NCBI GenBank assembly: GCA_033964015.1
Contig: CM066912.1
Span: 22,493,073-22,557,072, forward strand
Direction: 5' to 3'
Length of the DNA: 64,000 nt
From: Scolanthus callimorphus
Lineage: Eukaryota; Cnidaria; Anthozoa; Actiniaria; Edwardsiidae
Part shown: in pieces, positions 46,001 through 60,400 of the stretch
Position numbering within the stretch: position 1 is the stretch's first letter
Layout: the number at the start of each line of letters is the position of its first letter
Position numbers and translations under genes: made by a program
Notes under the pieces: generated by a model
Seen by the model: only the letters and a program-made list of their open reading frames with translations
What the model was told of the DNA's origin: nothing
Databases searched by the model: none

Positions 46001-49000
46001 AAGTCGGACGTTTCCAAGGGCAACCGCCATGTGTATTTTCCACTGACCAATCAGAGAGGACAGAACTCTTTGGTTCGCCATAGAAACGTCTCGTTTCATC
46101 CTAGAAACGCAACTTTCAAACATTCAAACATAACGTGCGAACTGTTAAGGTAAAACGCTCAAACGCAATCGGCTGTAGTTTATCGTTTAGCTTTCTTTTT
46201 GTCGTTCTCTTATTTGCAGAGTGACTTAAAAATTTTACGCGATCACGAGGAGGAGATAAAGAAAGAATTGACGTCGTTAAAAGAAAGAAACCACAACTTA
46301 GAACAGATGCTCAATGAGTTGATTGCCAAAGGTACAGATAGTGTTCCTGATGCCCTGGGGTACTAATATTTATTTAAATTGTCCAATGAGGGTTGGATCA
46401 ATTCAATTTACGTATTTATTACTGTTGTAGATGGCGGACCGGTTGCAGAGAATAGTCCAGCAAAACAAGAGGAAATCAACAGAATATCCCGTAAATTGGC
46501 AACACTGGAGATGAAGGTTCGTTTGCTAAGTATAGATAACAGCAGAACCGATCCTGACCTCTCGTTTGTGCAGAAACAGTAACCAGATTTGTTCCACTGT
46601 ACTACTGTGCTAGAATATCCTGATCGGGCTCTTGTAGGTAGAAGAACACTATGAAAAGGGTGCAGCAAACGGTACTTGGCCAATCAGTATGCAGCTCAGT
46701 TTGTTTGTTTGTTTGTTCGCTTCTTTGTTTGCCTTTTTACTTTACCGGAATACACCAACATTTCAACACTTCAATTAATTTAAAAAAACATGCACCTATT
46801 TCACAAACTGTGTTGGAAGCTGGCCCAGCTGATTACTTCATTTTCATTTGGGCTGCGTCACAAAAATGGACCGCACGACCAAAATTATATATTTGGCCTC
46901 TAGACTCATAGACATATCTTCCAAGTGTTAGATTTCTTATGTACACGAATTAAAAAGGGATTTGTTTTTTTGGAAAAGTCAACATAATTTCATCAGAAAG
47001 TAAAACAGCTCATTCAGTCGTCCGGGACCCTTTGCCATGACGCGGCCTATTTGTTCGTTTGATACTGATCATTATTCTGACGAATGATATCTTACTTTTT
47101 CTTCGTCGACTAATAAAAATGTTTTCAGGAACTAAACGAGCGCGAGCGTGCAGATCATGCAAGTCGAAAATACGATCATCTTAAGAAAGTCTTCAACGAG
47201 CTGGAAGAAAGAAACGTTGACCTGGAGCAGAAATTTGCCGAGGTAAACTTAGTGTTCCATTTGTGTCGTTTTCCTTAAGGATGTACCATGTTTCCTTCAG
47301 GAGTCAGGCATACCGCCGTTAATGCAACAAGAGATCCTCAGTTTATATTGCATGAAAATAATGTGCTTCTAGTACGTGACTTTCAGTAGTGGAAACGAAA
47401 TCACATCCCACAGTCTTATTGTAAATCTTAATATGAGATAGACCAGTGAGTGATAGTGACATTACTCGGCTTGTAATTGGATGCAGGGAACAATTCAGTC
47501 TTGTTTGTGACTGCCAAGGTGTATTTTGCTGTGAAATGTACTCTATGTTTACTCGTTTTTGTTGTTGTTGTTGTTACCATTCAGATTGGTCAGCTTAACA
47601 TCGAGGCCCAAAGAATTGAGCGGCAGCTTCGAGAAGAACTTGAAGGTAGTTTATGTTTTTGTTGTTGTGTCTCAACCATGCGGCAGTTTGTTATTTTTGG
47701 TTAGTCAGCCTTTGTTCGGTAAAAGACTCGTGGTCTGAAACGTGTGCTTATCATTAACAAATCCAGATGATTTTGGATAAGTAAACCTATTTGATAATAC
47801 AAAATACTCGTTACCTTGTCAGGTGCTGTGACACGCGGTATGCACGAATCAATACTAAAGAGGTTGCAGACATTAGAGGAGTCTGAAGCCCGGCTTAAGG
47901 TGGAAGAGTCCCGGCTGAAGGAGGTAGCGGAAGTGGCAGCGCATCAAGCCGAAGCGCTTCGAAGCCAGCAAGAGGGACAGGTTAGTAGCTGTAAGAGCTG
48001 TAACGGTCGATTCACAGTAAGCAGGGCTCGAGTCTGGGTTATGATGCTCTGGTAAACATCTGGTAAAGAGAACATATTGATTGGAGTTTGTTCACTTGCT
48101 TACTCTTTTTTTTTCTTTTCTTTTTTTCTTTCAGGAGCGTGAGTTGATGGCCTTGCGGAAGCAGCTCTATGATGTGCAGATGGAGAGTGACGAGAAAACG
48201 ATCATAGGTATATATTAGATGTATATAAATACAACACAAGGAGAAATGTTGAAATTCTGACTCCACCAATATTTCAACTGTACAAGACAGCCTTCATCAG
48301 GGTTATGTATAATATACATAATTATCACAAGCAAGCTGAAACCAGCCAGAGAAGGAAATATAAACAAACACAAAGAATATAAAGAATCGAACCCACGTCC
48401 TCTGGATTTCCTAGCCAGATGTGCTAACCACTACACCATCGAGACATCCACGCGTGTACGCAGATGAATTTATGGGGCAGATAGTTGAATACTTAGTCAT
48501 TCTTATATGAAAATCCCAGTAACACATCGCAGAATTATGAAAATCGCAGTAACAGAATAGTTTCGTAGGTAGACTAGATACACTAGCCTTTTTCCCGACA
48601 GATTTTTCTTAGATTCTAGCAGGCGACTGGAAGGCACAAAGCCTTTTTACAATACATAATTATCACAAGCAAGCTGTGTTTGTTTATATTTCCTTCTCTG
48701 GCTGGTTTCAGCATGCTGACGCTTAGAGCGGATTTCAGATGACCGTCGTGTTTGCGATTGGTTTGCTTTCTCGTTGGCTGCTTATTTCTATCAACCAATC
48801 AAATTGCGAACTAATTACAAGCAAGGCATTACTAGCCAATTGGTTCGGATCCTGATTGGCTGGGCTGGAAACCATTCAGCAGTAAGTTGTAATTACTCTT
48901 GTTTCTGATTGGCTAGTGATTGCACAATTGCGTTTACTTTCACGATGGTCATCTGAAATCTGCTCTATTTCAAACGTTGAGCTGTTTAAGTGATGACACT

Positions 49001-51465
49001 GCCTCGTACAGGTTCATGCTGGTCTTTCAGCATTATTATAGAGAGTCTAGTTGTGCGACAGTTTTGTGACCTAATGACATGATTTGCAACAGTCAACTCT
49101 AATTTGTGTAATAAACCTGTTTAGTGCGATTTTCATAATTATGCGATGTGTGACTGGGATTTTCATATAAGAATGACTAAGTATTCAACAAACGATTAGC
49201 CAAAAGTTCAGCGTTGTTTAATGTTAAAAGCCTTCATCAGGGCAACTGAGGAAGGTAGTAGAAACCGTTATATGTACACACGTCAATTAATGCGCAAGGA
49301 ACGCAACAGTTTACCGACATGTTCTCTTCGCTTACTTAGTACTTATTGTAATTTATTATAGACCTTGCTTGATAATGGAGCCATGACGACCCCGAAAAAA
49401 GTCGCGTAGTCAATCGTTTGTATTTCTTCTTTAATTTTTTTTTTCTTGGCGCCTTTTAGGAAAGCTTCATCATCACATCGTTGCCCTACAAGTCAGTGAA
49501 GGTACGGCTGTCAGAAAGTTGGAGGCAACCACCCAGAAGGTATCCAAACTGGAGGCTCACATCTTGAGACTCGAACAGAAAATTAACGAGAAAGACCAGG
49601 TATTGTACCACTCCAAACTGGAGGCACGAAACAAGGCTAACTTTCTCAAGCGAACTATACAGGTAGGTAAAGCTTTTACTACAGGTTTTCTCTAGACACG
49701 ATGCAATTTCGGCGCTTTTTGTCGATTTGTCTTCCGTGATTTCGCTCTGGTTTAAAACATGTTCGAAACTTCGTGCAACTTGATACGACTTTGAACAAAA
49801 GAGAGCGCAGAAATCGCGTTTACCTTGAGTCATTACTGAAAGTTACTGCGATTTTCAAAATTCTGCGAACTCTACACCGACCAACAAAGCACTGTTTGGC
49901 TTCCGTCAATCAAACGAGTGAACAACTCTGCTGGGCGATTTCACGGAGGATTTAATAAAGCGTGCAATCTCATAGGGGCTAGCTAGGCTTCAAAACATAA
50001 TTATCACTGTCAAAATGCAAATAAACTCAGAAAACATGCGTGGACTCGACTTACTGCGGTTTTCGTAATTCTGCGAACTCTCGCTATTGATTTCCAACCG
50101 CAAAACCGCCTTCTGGCTTCCGTCAATCAAACTCCCGAGTTTTTTCTTCGTTACTTTTTGTGCTTTTTGATTGGCCAGCGCGTAAAGCAGTGCTAAAATG
50201 GCTTCCTGTCGCGACAGCAACGTTACGTGCTGGCCAATCAAAAGCACAGAGTAACGACGAAAAGACTCGGGAGTTTGATTGACGGAAGCCAGAAGGCGGT
50301 TTGACGGTTGGAAATCGTTAGCGAGAGTTCGCAGGATTATGAAAACCGCAGTAAAAGGTTTGATTGACGGAATCCAAAACGCAGTTTGGCGTTCGGAAAT
50401 GTCAAGTGGGAGTTCGCAAAATTATGAAAAACGTTTTGAATTGTTAGTATCAGTGTTTCGAGAAACCATTAGGCAGCACGGATCACTGTATTTTTTTTTT
50501 TTTGCAATAACTTGCTTGTTCCTCTACTAGGATCTTCGTCGCCAGTACAGTGGAGCGTTACCGCTAATGAAGCAAGAAAAGTTTGCTAACACCATGCGAG
50601 CTCTGCATGAGGATAAGGTAAGTATAGTATTAATTATGCACCATCTCTGCATCATATCTCTCTTTTTTCATGTTTTATTTTGCTTTGTTCGTATATACCC
50701 ATCGTGATATCTTTTATTTCCTTTTCCCTCTTCAACACACAATCTAGTGCCATCAATGTTTCCTTTTCCCTCGATACAATACAATTTTCCAATGACCAGA
50801 GAATGCAGGCTAATCTAGTAAAGTCTATTGTATTCTAGTCAAGTCTAGTCTAATCTACTCTGGTTCAGTGTATTCCAGTCTAGTCTAAGGCCTAGGACAT
50901 AGGTCTAAGCATTGGCCGTTCCTAATGCAAAAGAGGAAACTCTATTGTCTAAGTTCATTTGTATAAGAAGCGGCTCATGACTGGACCGGTGTATGTCCTA
51001 AGCCTTGTCTAGTCTAGTCTATTATGAAGATTAGTGTCTAGTCTTGTCTAATGCCATCTTGTCAAGGATTGGGTATATATCCCAGTCTAGGCCAGTCTAG
51101 TCATCAGTCAAATTACCTTATTACCTTTTCCCTTATTTATTTTTCGCTGTAGTCTAATCTAGAAAAGGAATTGAGAAAAGCAAGAGATGATAGATCCCTG
51201 GCCGAAGACAAACTAGCTGAGCTTGCGCTTAAGCACAACAGCCTGGAAGAACTTATTGCGACTCTAAAAGATGGCAAAGGTGCCGCAAAGGTAAGCAACC
51301 TGGCGCTCTGTTCTACACCGGAACTGTTACTTTGAATGATGTTCTTTTAAAAGATGCAGATCGAAAGTAAGGCATCATACAGCTTGGGCAGTTATTTATC
51401 TATAGATCAAAGAGACAGACAAACAGTCTAACAAAAAAGGAACGGACGGATGACGGATTGAATGT

Positions 51466-51498
<33 letters not shown>

Positions 51499-54400
51499 GG
51501 ACATACAGCAGACACTATTTCTAGCACCTTAAAATAGAGACAACTTTGGTTGATATGATGCATGTGGAAAACGTGGGTTCCGCCTGTATTTGCCGGGACG
51601 CAGATGGCACAATTTGTTACAAACAAAAGAGAAAAAAAAAACTTCAGCGCATCTTGCCTTTATTTGTACCCAGGTAACCGAATGGCACTCCAAAATGAAC
51701 GAGATTCGACTGCAAGATCTGAAATTGAATCGAACAGTCGATCGCATCAAAGAACAATGTAAATTTCTGGAGAACCTCAACAAGCAGCACGAGCGTACGA
51801 TATCCGATTACGAGGAGGAAGTCGTACAGATGACAAAACATCACGAAGAGAGACAGTTGCTATGGGAACAGAGGGAGGTGGAGCTAGAAAGGATGATTGA
51901 CAAGTAAGGGCGTGATTTTTTACTGGGTGTTTTTATCTTGGAAAACCCGGTCCGTGCGAATTTATTTTTTACGCCCACTTCATGGCACTTAGAAATTTTT
52001 AAGGCAAGTTATTGAGAAAAAAAGGAAAAAGTATTCATGGTGGTGCGAACCCTCAACCCTGTGCAAATTACCTATTCATAACCCAACATCTTACATATGA
52101 GCTACGAGAGAGTTCGCAGGTCAACATGCTCCTTTTGATTCACTCGTAGAACGAGAATATGTGAATCGTAATGAATATTTATACTAGCTAGCCGCCATCT
52201 TGAAGTGGGCGTAAAAAATAAATTCGCCCGGTCCGTGTTTTAAACGGGGTTTAATGAATGGAACCTTTCCAGTTTTGGGGAATTATTCGTAACTACCATA
52301 GTATACCGAGATACCAAATGATTGTAGGCTTCATGGACCTACAGCGGATCGCAACGTATTGCGACAATGAGTTTTTGAAATTTTGTTGGGATGAACAGTT
52401 TTCAAAGTTTGAAGTACATCAACATTTGTATTAAAACCGGCAGTCTTGTCGATAAAACCTACCTACATTGGTTATTAGGCTACTATCAAGTGATGTAAGT
52501 GATTTTGGGATAATCACATTACATATTTAGAGCTGCATTTTCGAATTCATTCAAATAGCCGTGACGCAGACCCTTTAAATTAACGTAGCTTTTACTCGAG
52601 GAATGATTCGTAACCACCATAGTATCCCGAGATAAATGCCCACCGTATTTTCTCAGGTTCGAGAAGCAGCAAGAAGAAATGATGGCAGCGGCTACTCGGT
52701 TTGAGGAGGCGACAGGATCCTTGCCTGACCCCACCCTCCCTGTAGCTAATCAGCTGGAGCTCGCGATCAGAAAGATAAAGGAGCATATCCGGGTGATAAT
52801 AAGCACACGAGAAGAAAATACAAGATTGAAAAAGGTAAGACACGTATTTTGAGTCGCACAGTTTTTGTTTTATCGTGATTCTATAAAAAAGAGTAAAAGA
52901 AAACTAGAAAGACATCATTCTCCTTACAAGCGCGTGTTCTTAAGCCTGGTGCACACTTGCGACATAACGACTTAAGAAAATTATCACGCGAACAAAATTT
53001 AGTGGTTTCAAGAAGTTGAAGTCCTCAAAAAATAACATAAGATTGTTTTGGTGAAGTAATCTAATGAAGATCCATGGAAAATATTAATTGTTTCGATTAT
53101 TTTCCCGTACTTTTTTCGTTGCAACATAACGTCCATATGTCGTTATGTCGCTAGTGTGCACCAGGCTTTAGGCAGTCATAACGATTGCCATCCGACGAAA
53201 CTTGGTGAACAGTCTTCAATGCATGGTTAATGAGCAAGTAAAGTCAAGGTTACGTCCACACAAAGGGATATTAACGTCAAGTAAATCTAGAACTTCCCCA
53301 GTGCCGTATTGTTGCCACTCTCCAACTCATTCGAAAATCGTTGAAAATCTTTAATAGAGCATCGCTGAAAATGTCCGAATGAAAATGATTGAATGATACT
53401 ATAAGATTCTTCGATAAACGACGACTCAAAACGATGCCTGGTATGTTTGAAATTCGAGAAGGTGATTGCCGTATTTTCGATGAGTTGATCGTTTGAGACC
53501 CGGTTAGTACTATTTGTCTTGATTAGCTGCATACTACGGTAATAATCGAGGTCCCTTGTTTTCTTGTTCATGTAAAAACAGAAAATGGAAGAAGCTGAAC
53601 AAGTTGTGAAACAATCAGCCGAGAAATTGACTCAGAAGGACAAGGTAGGTATTCCAATTCCTTTACCTCCCCTGCTTGCTTGCATCCCTTTTCGATAGAT
53701 TCTTCAGAAAATGTATTTTAATTCTTAAAAGCGATTGCAAAATAAATTATTGGAGCAAAATAATTTACATCATAGTGTATACTTATGTCTTACTGTTTTT
53801 GATATCTGATCTAAAACACTCATTTCTTACAAACACCAAAGATCGAAAACGAATCCTGAAACTTTATATAGACTGATTTATATAGACTGACAGCACCATG
53901 AAATAAATATTACATCACAACTTTGAAAAGATGTGACCATTATTTTTGAAAAAGAAGTGCGTCATATTGAGCAAGGTTGTAAAGGATTAAAAATGTTACC
54001 AAACCCTGACTTGTTCCTTTTCAGGTCATCAATGAGCTGCGTCTCCGTCTTCCTATGTCTGAGAGGGAAGAAATCACTGCTGCTGCCAAGAAAGCTGCCG
54101 GAGACAAGGACGACGACTATCAGCTAAAACAAGCGCTCAAGGTGGCACAGGCTACAGTATCGAGTCTGCAGGTATGGTACACTCTCCTGTGAGTGACAGG
54201 AGAACATCGGTATAGGTATGTGGTATAGTCCCACAACGGAAGAAGAGCCATCTAGTAGAGCCATTTCCCTTTACCTAAAAACTGTTCTAGAGTTTTGTTG
54301 TCTTAGTATGGCGAACACTGCACTGAGTATGTAAATGTAAATGTATGCACTTGTATACCGCGAATATCCGTATCCATACATGTTCAAATGCGGTTTACAG

Positions 54401-57400
54401 TATGTGGATCTCTGATGCCTAAGATGCGGCCTGCAATTGTATGCATACAGTTGACAATCATGAGTGGTTGTTGATATATCATTCTGTGGTGAGCACTGTG
54501 GTTGTTTAACGTCCCTCGCATAGTGGTTGATTGTAGTGGGCTAAGAGACGGGACCTCAGTTTATATTGTCTCATCCAAAAGACGTGAAACACAGGAGAAA
54601 TGACGAATCACTTCAACCCACGATGAGCACAAGGTTCGAGTCATCAGAAAAATCCCGACTGGGATTCAAACCCGGTGCACAGAGGTGAGAGGCGAGCGCT
54701 TTACACGCTGCGCCACCCGTGCTTCCCAGGATGGTCACTTCCAAGGATGGTCACTTTAACGTCTTCCTGGTTCCTTCAAGCCCTTCTGGTTCCGTGAAAC
54801 ATACGGTCTTACGTCCTTATCCGAGAAGACGCTAAGGTCTAATCATTTGCAGCTGGTAGAGCAAAGACAGCACCTCAGTTATTTAGAAAAGAGCCATATG
54901 TTTGTTTCCACGTCTGTTGGTTATATTCCACGTTTGTAACTTTACTTTTTGTTTGTATTTGCTTTTTAATGCTATTCCATCTTTAAAGAGACTGCTGGGA
55001 TGTGGTCAGGAATCGCGAAACGCAGTGTGCCGCTTTCAATACATTTAATCTGAGTTGGAAACAATTTCGCGAAAGGAATTTACTAGTATTATCCCATTTC
55101 ACAGGGTTTGTATGCGTCCTGGAAATCCTGGATTCTCATTTCCTTCCTGGAAAGTCCTGGAATGTTAAGGAAAATCCTGGAAAAATGTTTCAATGTTTCA
55201 ACTCAAATGTGGTTAAAGCAGTCAGTTTCGTGAATCTGATTTTGGGCTGCAAATTATGACTTCCTCCACACTGGAGCCATTGACTGGTGCCATTTCTGTC
55301 CAATAAAAACTCCTGGAAACGTCCTGGAAAAATAGGACTTTCTGAAAATCCTGGATTTTTGTCATTCAGAAAGCGTACGAACCCTGATTTCAGAAGATTT
55401 CCATTTCTGCCAACAGCAAATGCTTGCGCGGAAGGAAGAATCACTTGCCAAATACCAGGAGATGCTGAAAGAAGCTCGCGAAGAAGCAAAGGCACAAGCT
55501 GAGCAACACAGGGCTGAGATTCAGCTCTTGCAGGATCGGCTCCACTTAGAGTCGGATGAAGTGTTCAAAAGGACCAAACTCATGCATCAGGTAAGTGTAA
55601 TCATTATACATTGTACTTAGAGTCGGATGAGGTGTTCAAAAGGACCAAACCAAACTCATGCATCAGGTAAGTGTAATCATAATACATTGTACTTAGAGTC
55701 GGATGAGGTGTTCAAGAGGACCGAACTCATGCACCAGGTAAGTGTAATTATAATACATTGTACTTAGAGTCGGATGAGGTGTTCAAAAGGACCAAACCAA
55801 ACTCATGCATCAGGTAAGTGTAATCATAATACATTGTACTTAGAGTCGGATGAGGTGTTCAAGAGGACCGAACTCATGCACCAGGTAAGTGTAATTATAA
55901 TACATTGTACTTAGAGTCGGATGAGGTGTTCAAGAGGACCAAACTCATGCATCAGGTAAGTGTAATCATTATACATTGTACTTAGAGTCGGATGAGGTGT
56001 TCAAAAGGACCAAACCAAACTCATGCATCAGGTAAGTGTAATCATAATACATTGTACTTAGAGTCGGATGAGGTGTTCAAGAGGACCGAACTCATGCACC
56101 AGGTAAGTGTAATTATAATACATTGTACTTAGAGTCGGATGAGGTGTTCAAGAGGACCAGACTCATGCATCAGGTAAGTGTAATCATTATACATTGTACT
56201 TAGAGTCGGATGAGGTGTTCAAGAGGACCAAACTCATGCATCAGGTAAGTGTAATCATTATACATTGTACTTAGAGTCGGATGAGGTGTTCAAGAGGACC
56301 AAACTCATGCACCAGGTAAGTGTAATCATTATACATTGTACTTAGAGTCGGATGAGGTGTTCAAAAGGACCAAACCAAACTCATGCATCAGGTAAGTGTA
56401 ATCATTATACATTGTGCTAACTATCTCGATTCTGATTGGCTAAGAGCGCCTTTTCTTTCGGAATCAATGTAAGTGTAATTATTATACTTTGTACCCAGAT
56501 GAGAATCAACCACCATCACCATCCCTAAGATCTTGTTTCTCCAATTTTCGATGAAGCATGATTTATTTACGATGTGTTTTTCGATGGTGGTTACTTAATA
56601 ATTGTTGTTTTGCCGTTTCTGTTGTTCCAGGAGTCTGTAAGCTCATCTCGTCAAGTTCCAACCGAGAGAGAGGTAAATCAATTAGAGTTAAAATATTGTC
56701 TTATTTCATATTGATCCATTTCATTTTACTGCTGATTCTGGCATCTGTGTGGAGTCTTGCAGTCTGATTTTTTCTAGATTCGCTACTTTTTCGAGGCATG
56801 TCGCGGCAGAAGCACATCCACTGCGAAACTGAGCATGGACGAGCTGATTATCTCACATGGTTTCCTTGACAACGCCAAAACACAATTGCCTTGTACGCGT
56901 TTATGTTACTGTAATTTCAGTCTCGACAAACACTGAAAGTTCTTAATGTTTCCTTCTAAATCAGTCCCACGAATTTATTGCATAAACTCATGAATTTTAC
57001 TCGTGAATATGCGAAACATAGAAACGAGTATTTTATCGTGGCGGGGCCCGATGTCACGAACTCAGTGACTTTAAAGGAGCTCTCGCACGCTTGCTGGCCA
57101 CCTCTCTGACAAGAAAATAGCTGAAATCGCAATCCAATTCCATCCGATCGATAGCAGGTCAAAACAACCTAGAATTGCATTTGTCTAAGACTTAAAAGGT
57201 TTTTCTATTAATGTGGAGGATTATTTTGATTACTACGGGCAATTGTACATATGTTTTTATGGCTACAATTTTGCTTATTTTATGTAGATGTCCACGGTGG
57301 ACCAATATTAAACGTGCGAGTGCCCCTTTAAGGTTGAAAGTTCTTCTACAGATAAAAGGTTCCATTTGATCTTCAGTGCGGGCCGTTGTTTGGCCACCAT

Positions 57401-60400
57401 TGCTGGGCCACCTTCTCCTCTTTTCTTTGCAACCCCTGTTAAGGTAGCCAAGTTCATACTTTTATCCTGATACTAGCTGCGTCGACTGGCGGAATTAGAA
57501 GAGACTGTGGCGGAACAAGACAACGCTTTGGCTGTTGCAGCCGAGAAGTACAAAAGGATACGCGAGGAGATGGCGCAGATGAAGCGAGATCACGATGATA
57601 CATTGAACACTATGAAGCGGGATTACAAACAGTAAGGGTAGATCCTTCATGTATGGTACACTATAGTGTCCTCTGTATAAATATCTCCCATGTTTTATAG
57701 AGCTAGGATATCTATACAGAAGGACCCTAAAGTGTACCATATATGAAGGATCTAGCACGTGTAGTAAGTGTTGTATAAGAGGAGAAACTAAGAGCAGACC
57801 GCTCAATGCCACATCGCGCTATGTGAACGGTCGGTGATCTAATTGCGATCTCACTTGCAACGTCGCGGCGACTTCGCAAGCGTTTTGAACATGTTGAAAT
57901 TTCACTGTGAGGTGCAGTTGCTATGTTTTCGTATCGCCAAACAAACTGACAAATGTCGCAGTGCAAAATATCTGGCTCACAGTGCGGTGTGGCACCTCAA
58001 AGCGCAGCCGAAATCGCGCCGTGTGAACGGGCTATTGCATTGATGTTAACTCTTATAGTCCAGTTAATAGCTATCGTCTGCCCTCTCGAATGAACTCCAT
58101 TTAGAACTATCATTGATATATAGATTTAGCCACTGGTAAAAGTAGTACTATAGTACCCTTTTGGATTTCATACATGCGCTGTTGTGACGTCAGGCTTCGC
58201 AGGAACAATCGGGAATTGCCTTAAAAAATCACTTCGACCCCTTTCTGGGCCCGTTTTTCTTAGGCATGGTGCTCCGCTCTGCGGTCTTCGACCACTAATG
58301 AGCTCCGCTATGAAGATTCTAGAAAGGCGAAAATTAGTGCATAATCATATAGTTATCCGTTTCGATTGCAGGAAGAAAGGCAAGTACGAGAGCACTGTAA
58401 AAAAGCTACAAGGCGAAAAAGAGGAAAGGGATAGTCGTATTTCTGAACAGGAAAAAGAGGTAAATGTGTCTGAAGAAGTGCCAGATCATGCCATCATCAC
58501 GTCTTCGTTGTCTGTATTATCGTAGACACAAGCACTCGCTGTCACCACTTTCTTCCTTTTGATTATTGTTATCGGCAACACTTTATTTGCCGACACCCGC
58601 ATCCACTATCGTCACGATTTTGTCATTATCAACATTGTTATTTGTTATAATCACCATCATATTCACTGTCATCGTGATCATCGCCATCGCTGTTTTCATT
58701 GTTTTCGTTGACATCTCCCATTGCACAGTAAAATGATCAAATTAAACTGACTTCAAAGTAGACGTCATCGTGTCTTATATAAACTACTTTATTCTAAAGT
58801 GTAACCTTGTATCGTTTAGATCGAGGTTCTTAAAGAAGAGCTAGAAGTAGCCAAAGAGGCGAACGAGCGCGCTCCGACGAAGACCATGAAGTCGTTGGTT
58901 GAGCGTTTAAGGAACCAGCTGGCCCTCAAGGAGAAACAGCAAAAGGTTTGACTTGAGATATTATAACATTTATTTTCGATTACGCTTTCTTTCACAAACC
59001 ACTTTCCCAGTCTCTTCGCTTTCGAGCGTACCTGCGAGAGAAGACGTATGAATTCACCACGATATTTTCTCACCCAATACATAATTACTGACCTAAAATA
59101 TCCGTCATTAGAATGTGGTTGGTTGCTTTCCTTATAGCCTCTCTCAGTAACACATGCAGTTGAACGATTCCAAAACATCCAAACAAGACACTCAGGCGCC
59201 ACATTGAAAAAGGCATAGGTTGTCAAAAAAGCGGTTGGTTACTTTTTAACATAATGGAGGAGAAAATTCAGAGGTCTCATGTCGCAATGTAAGGTACAAA
59301 AGAGAGGGGAAGGGACGGTTGGAATATGTTACGTGTATTTTAATATGGACCATTCTAAAACGTCCCCACCCCGTTAGCTCTGCGCGACTTTATAATCACA
59401 ACACCTAGTACTGAGATATAAAACATCACGATTGAGATTCAAGTGTTACTATGATTCAATTCAATTCAAAATGAGGTAAAAAAAATTGACTGAATTGAAA
59501 ATGAGGTACCAAAAACGAAACGGAAATATGAACTTCAACATGTTTTCGAATAAATAAGCGATAAACTAAGTGGCAGGATACTGTCATACTGCAGAATAGA
59601 ATAGGCCTACTATCAAATCAAACGGCTGCTGTGACTGTTTTTCCGCCATGTTGATTGTTGAGCGTAATTTCCTTTGCAGTCTTTGAGTCAAGCGCTGTTA
59701 CAGCTTCGTGCTGACATGGTCACCACTGCAGAAGAGAATGTTCAGGTAAGAGTGATAATGCCCTTGAAAAGAGCGAATATGCCATTACGGTAGAGCAGAT
59801 TTCGTATGGCTGTGAAAAGCTCCGCGACACGGCGCGGCACAGTCGCGGTCGCGGCACGGAACGTGGCCTGCTGTAGTTACGGAATGAAATCGCGTCGTCA
59901 CGACACAACTCTGTCGCTGCGCTTTTCACATTCTGCTCTATCACAGCGATCGCGATTTATTAGCGGCAATCTACGTGTCCTGCACTGGAAAGGAATGGTT
60001 CGGGACTAGTGAAATTATGATTATGATGAATATGTGGTGCTGCTGCTGTTGTTGTCGTTGTGGATGATGGTGATGATTTTAGTGGTAGTCGATAGAGAAG
60101 ACAGTTAATGAGAATGAAAAGATTTCGGTGAAGTTGTTTCTAATGAGAAGATGGGTATGATGATGTTCTTTTTGTCGTCATCATTGGTCGACAGCAATGC
60201 TGGTGAAGATGTTGACGAGAATGAAGAACATTATTTTAAGTTGTTTATTATTACTATGATCCTGTTGTTGTTGTTGTTGTCGTTGTTGTCGTCGTTGTTG
60301 TTGTTGTTGTTGTTGTTGATGTTGTCTCTATTGAATAATGTGCCTTTAGTTTCAGCCATGTTCATGTTAACTTTATTGTGGCCTTTAATAGATCCATGCA

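Noticed and set aside
55591..56412. Series of real duplicated exons
   Set aside because: The units lack a normal polypyrimidine tract before the candidate acceptor, and three units are out of frame; kept only as a testable possibility.
58816..59226. 136-codon open frame on minus
   Set aside because: Its 3' part is antisense to CEP290 exon 49; the rest is intronic and unlike any family I know.
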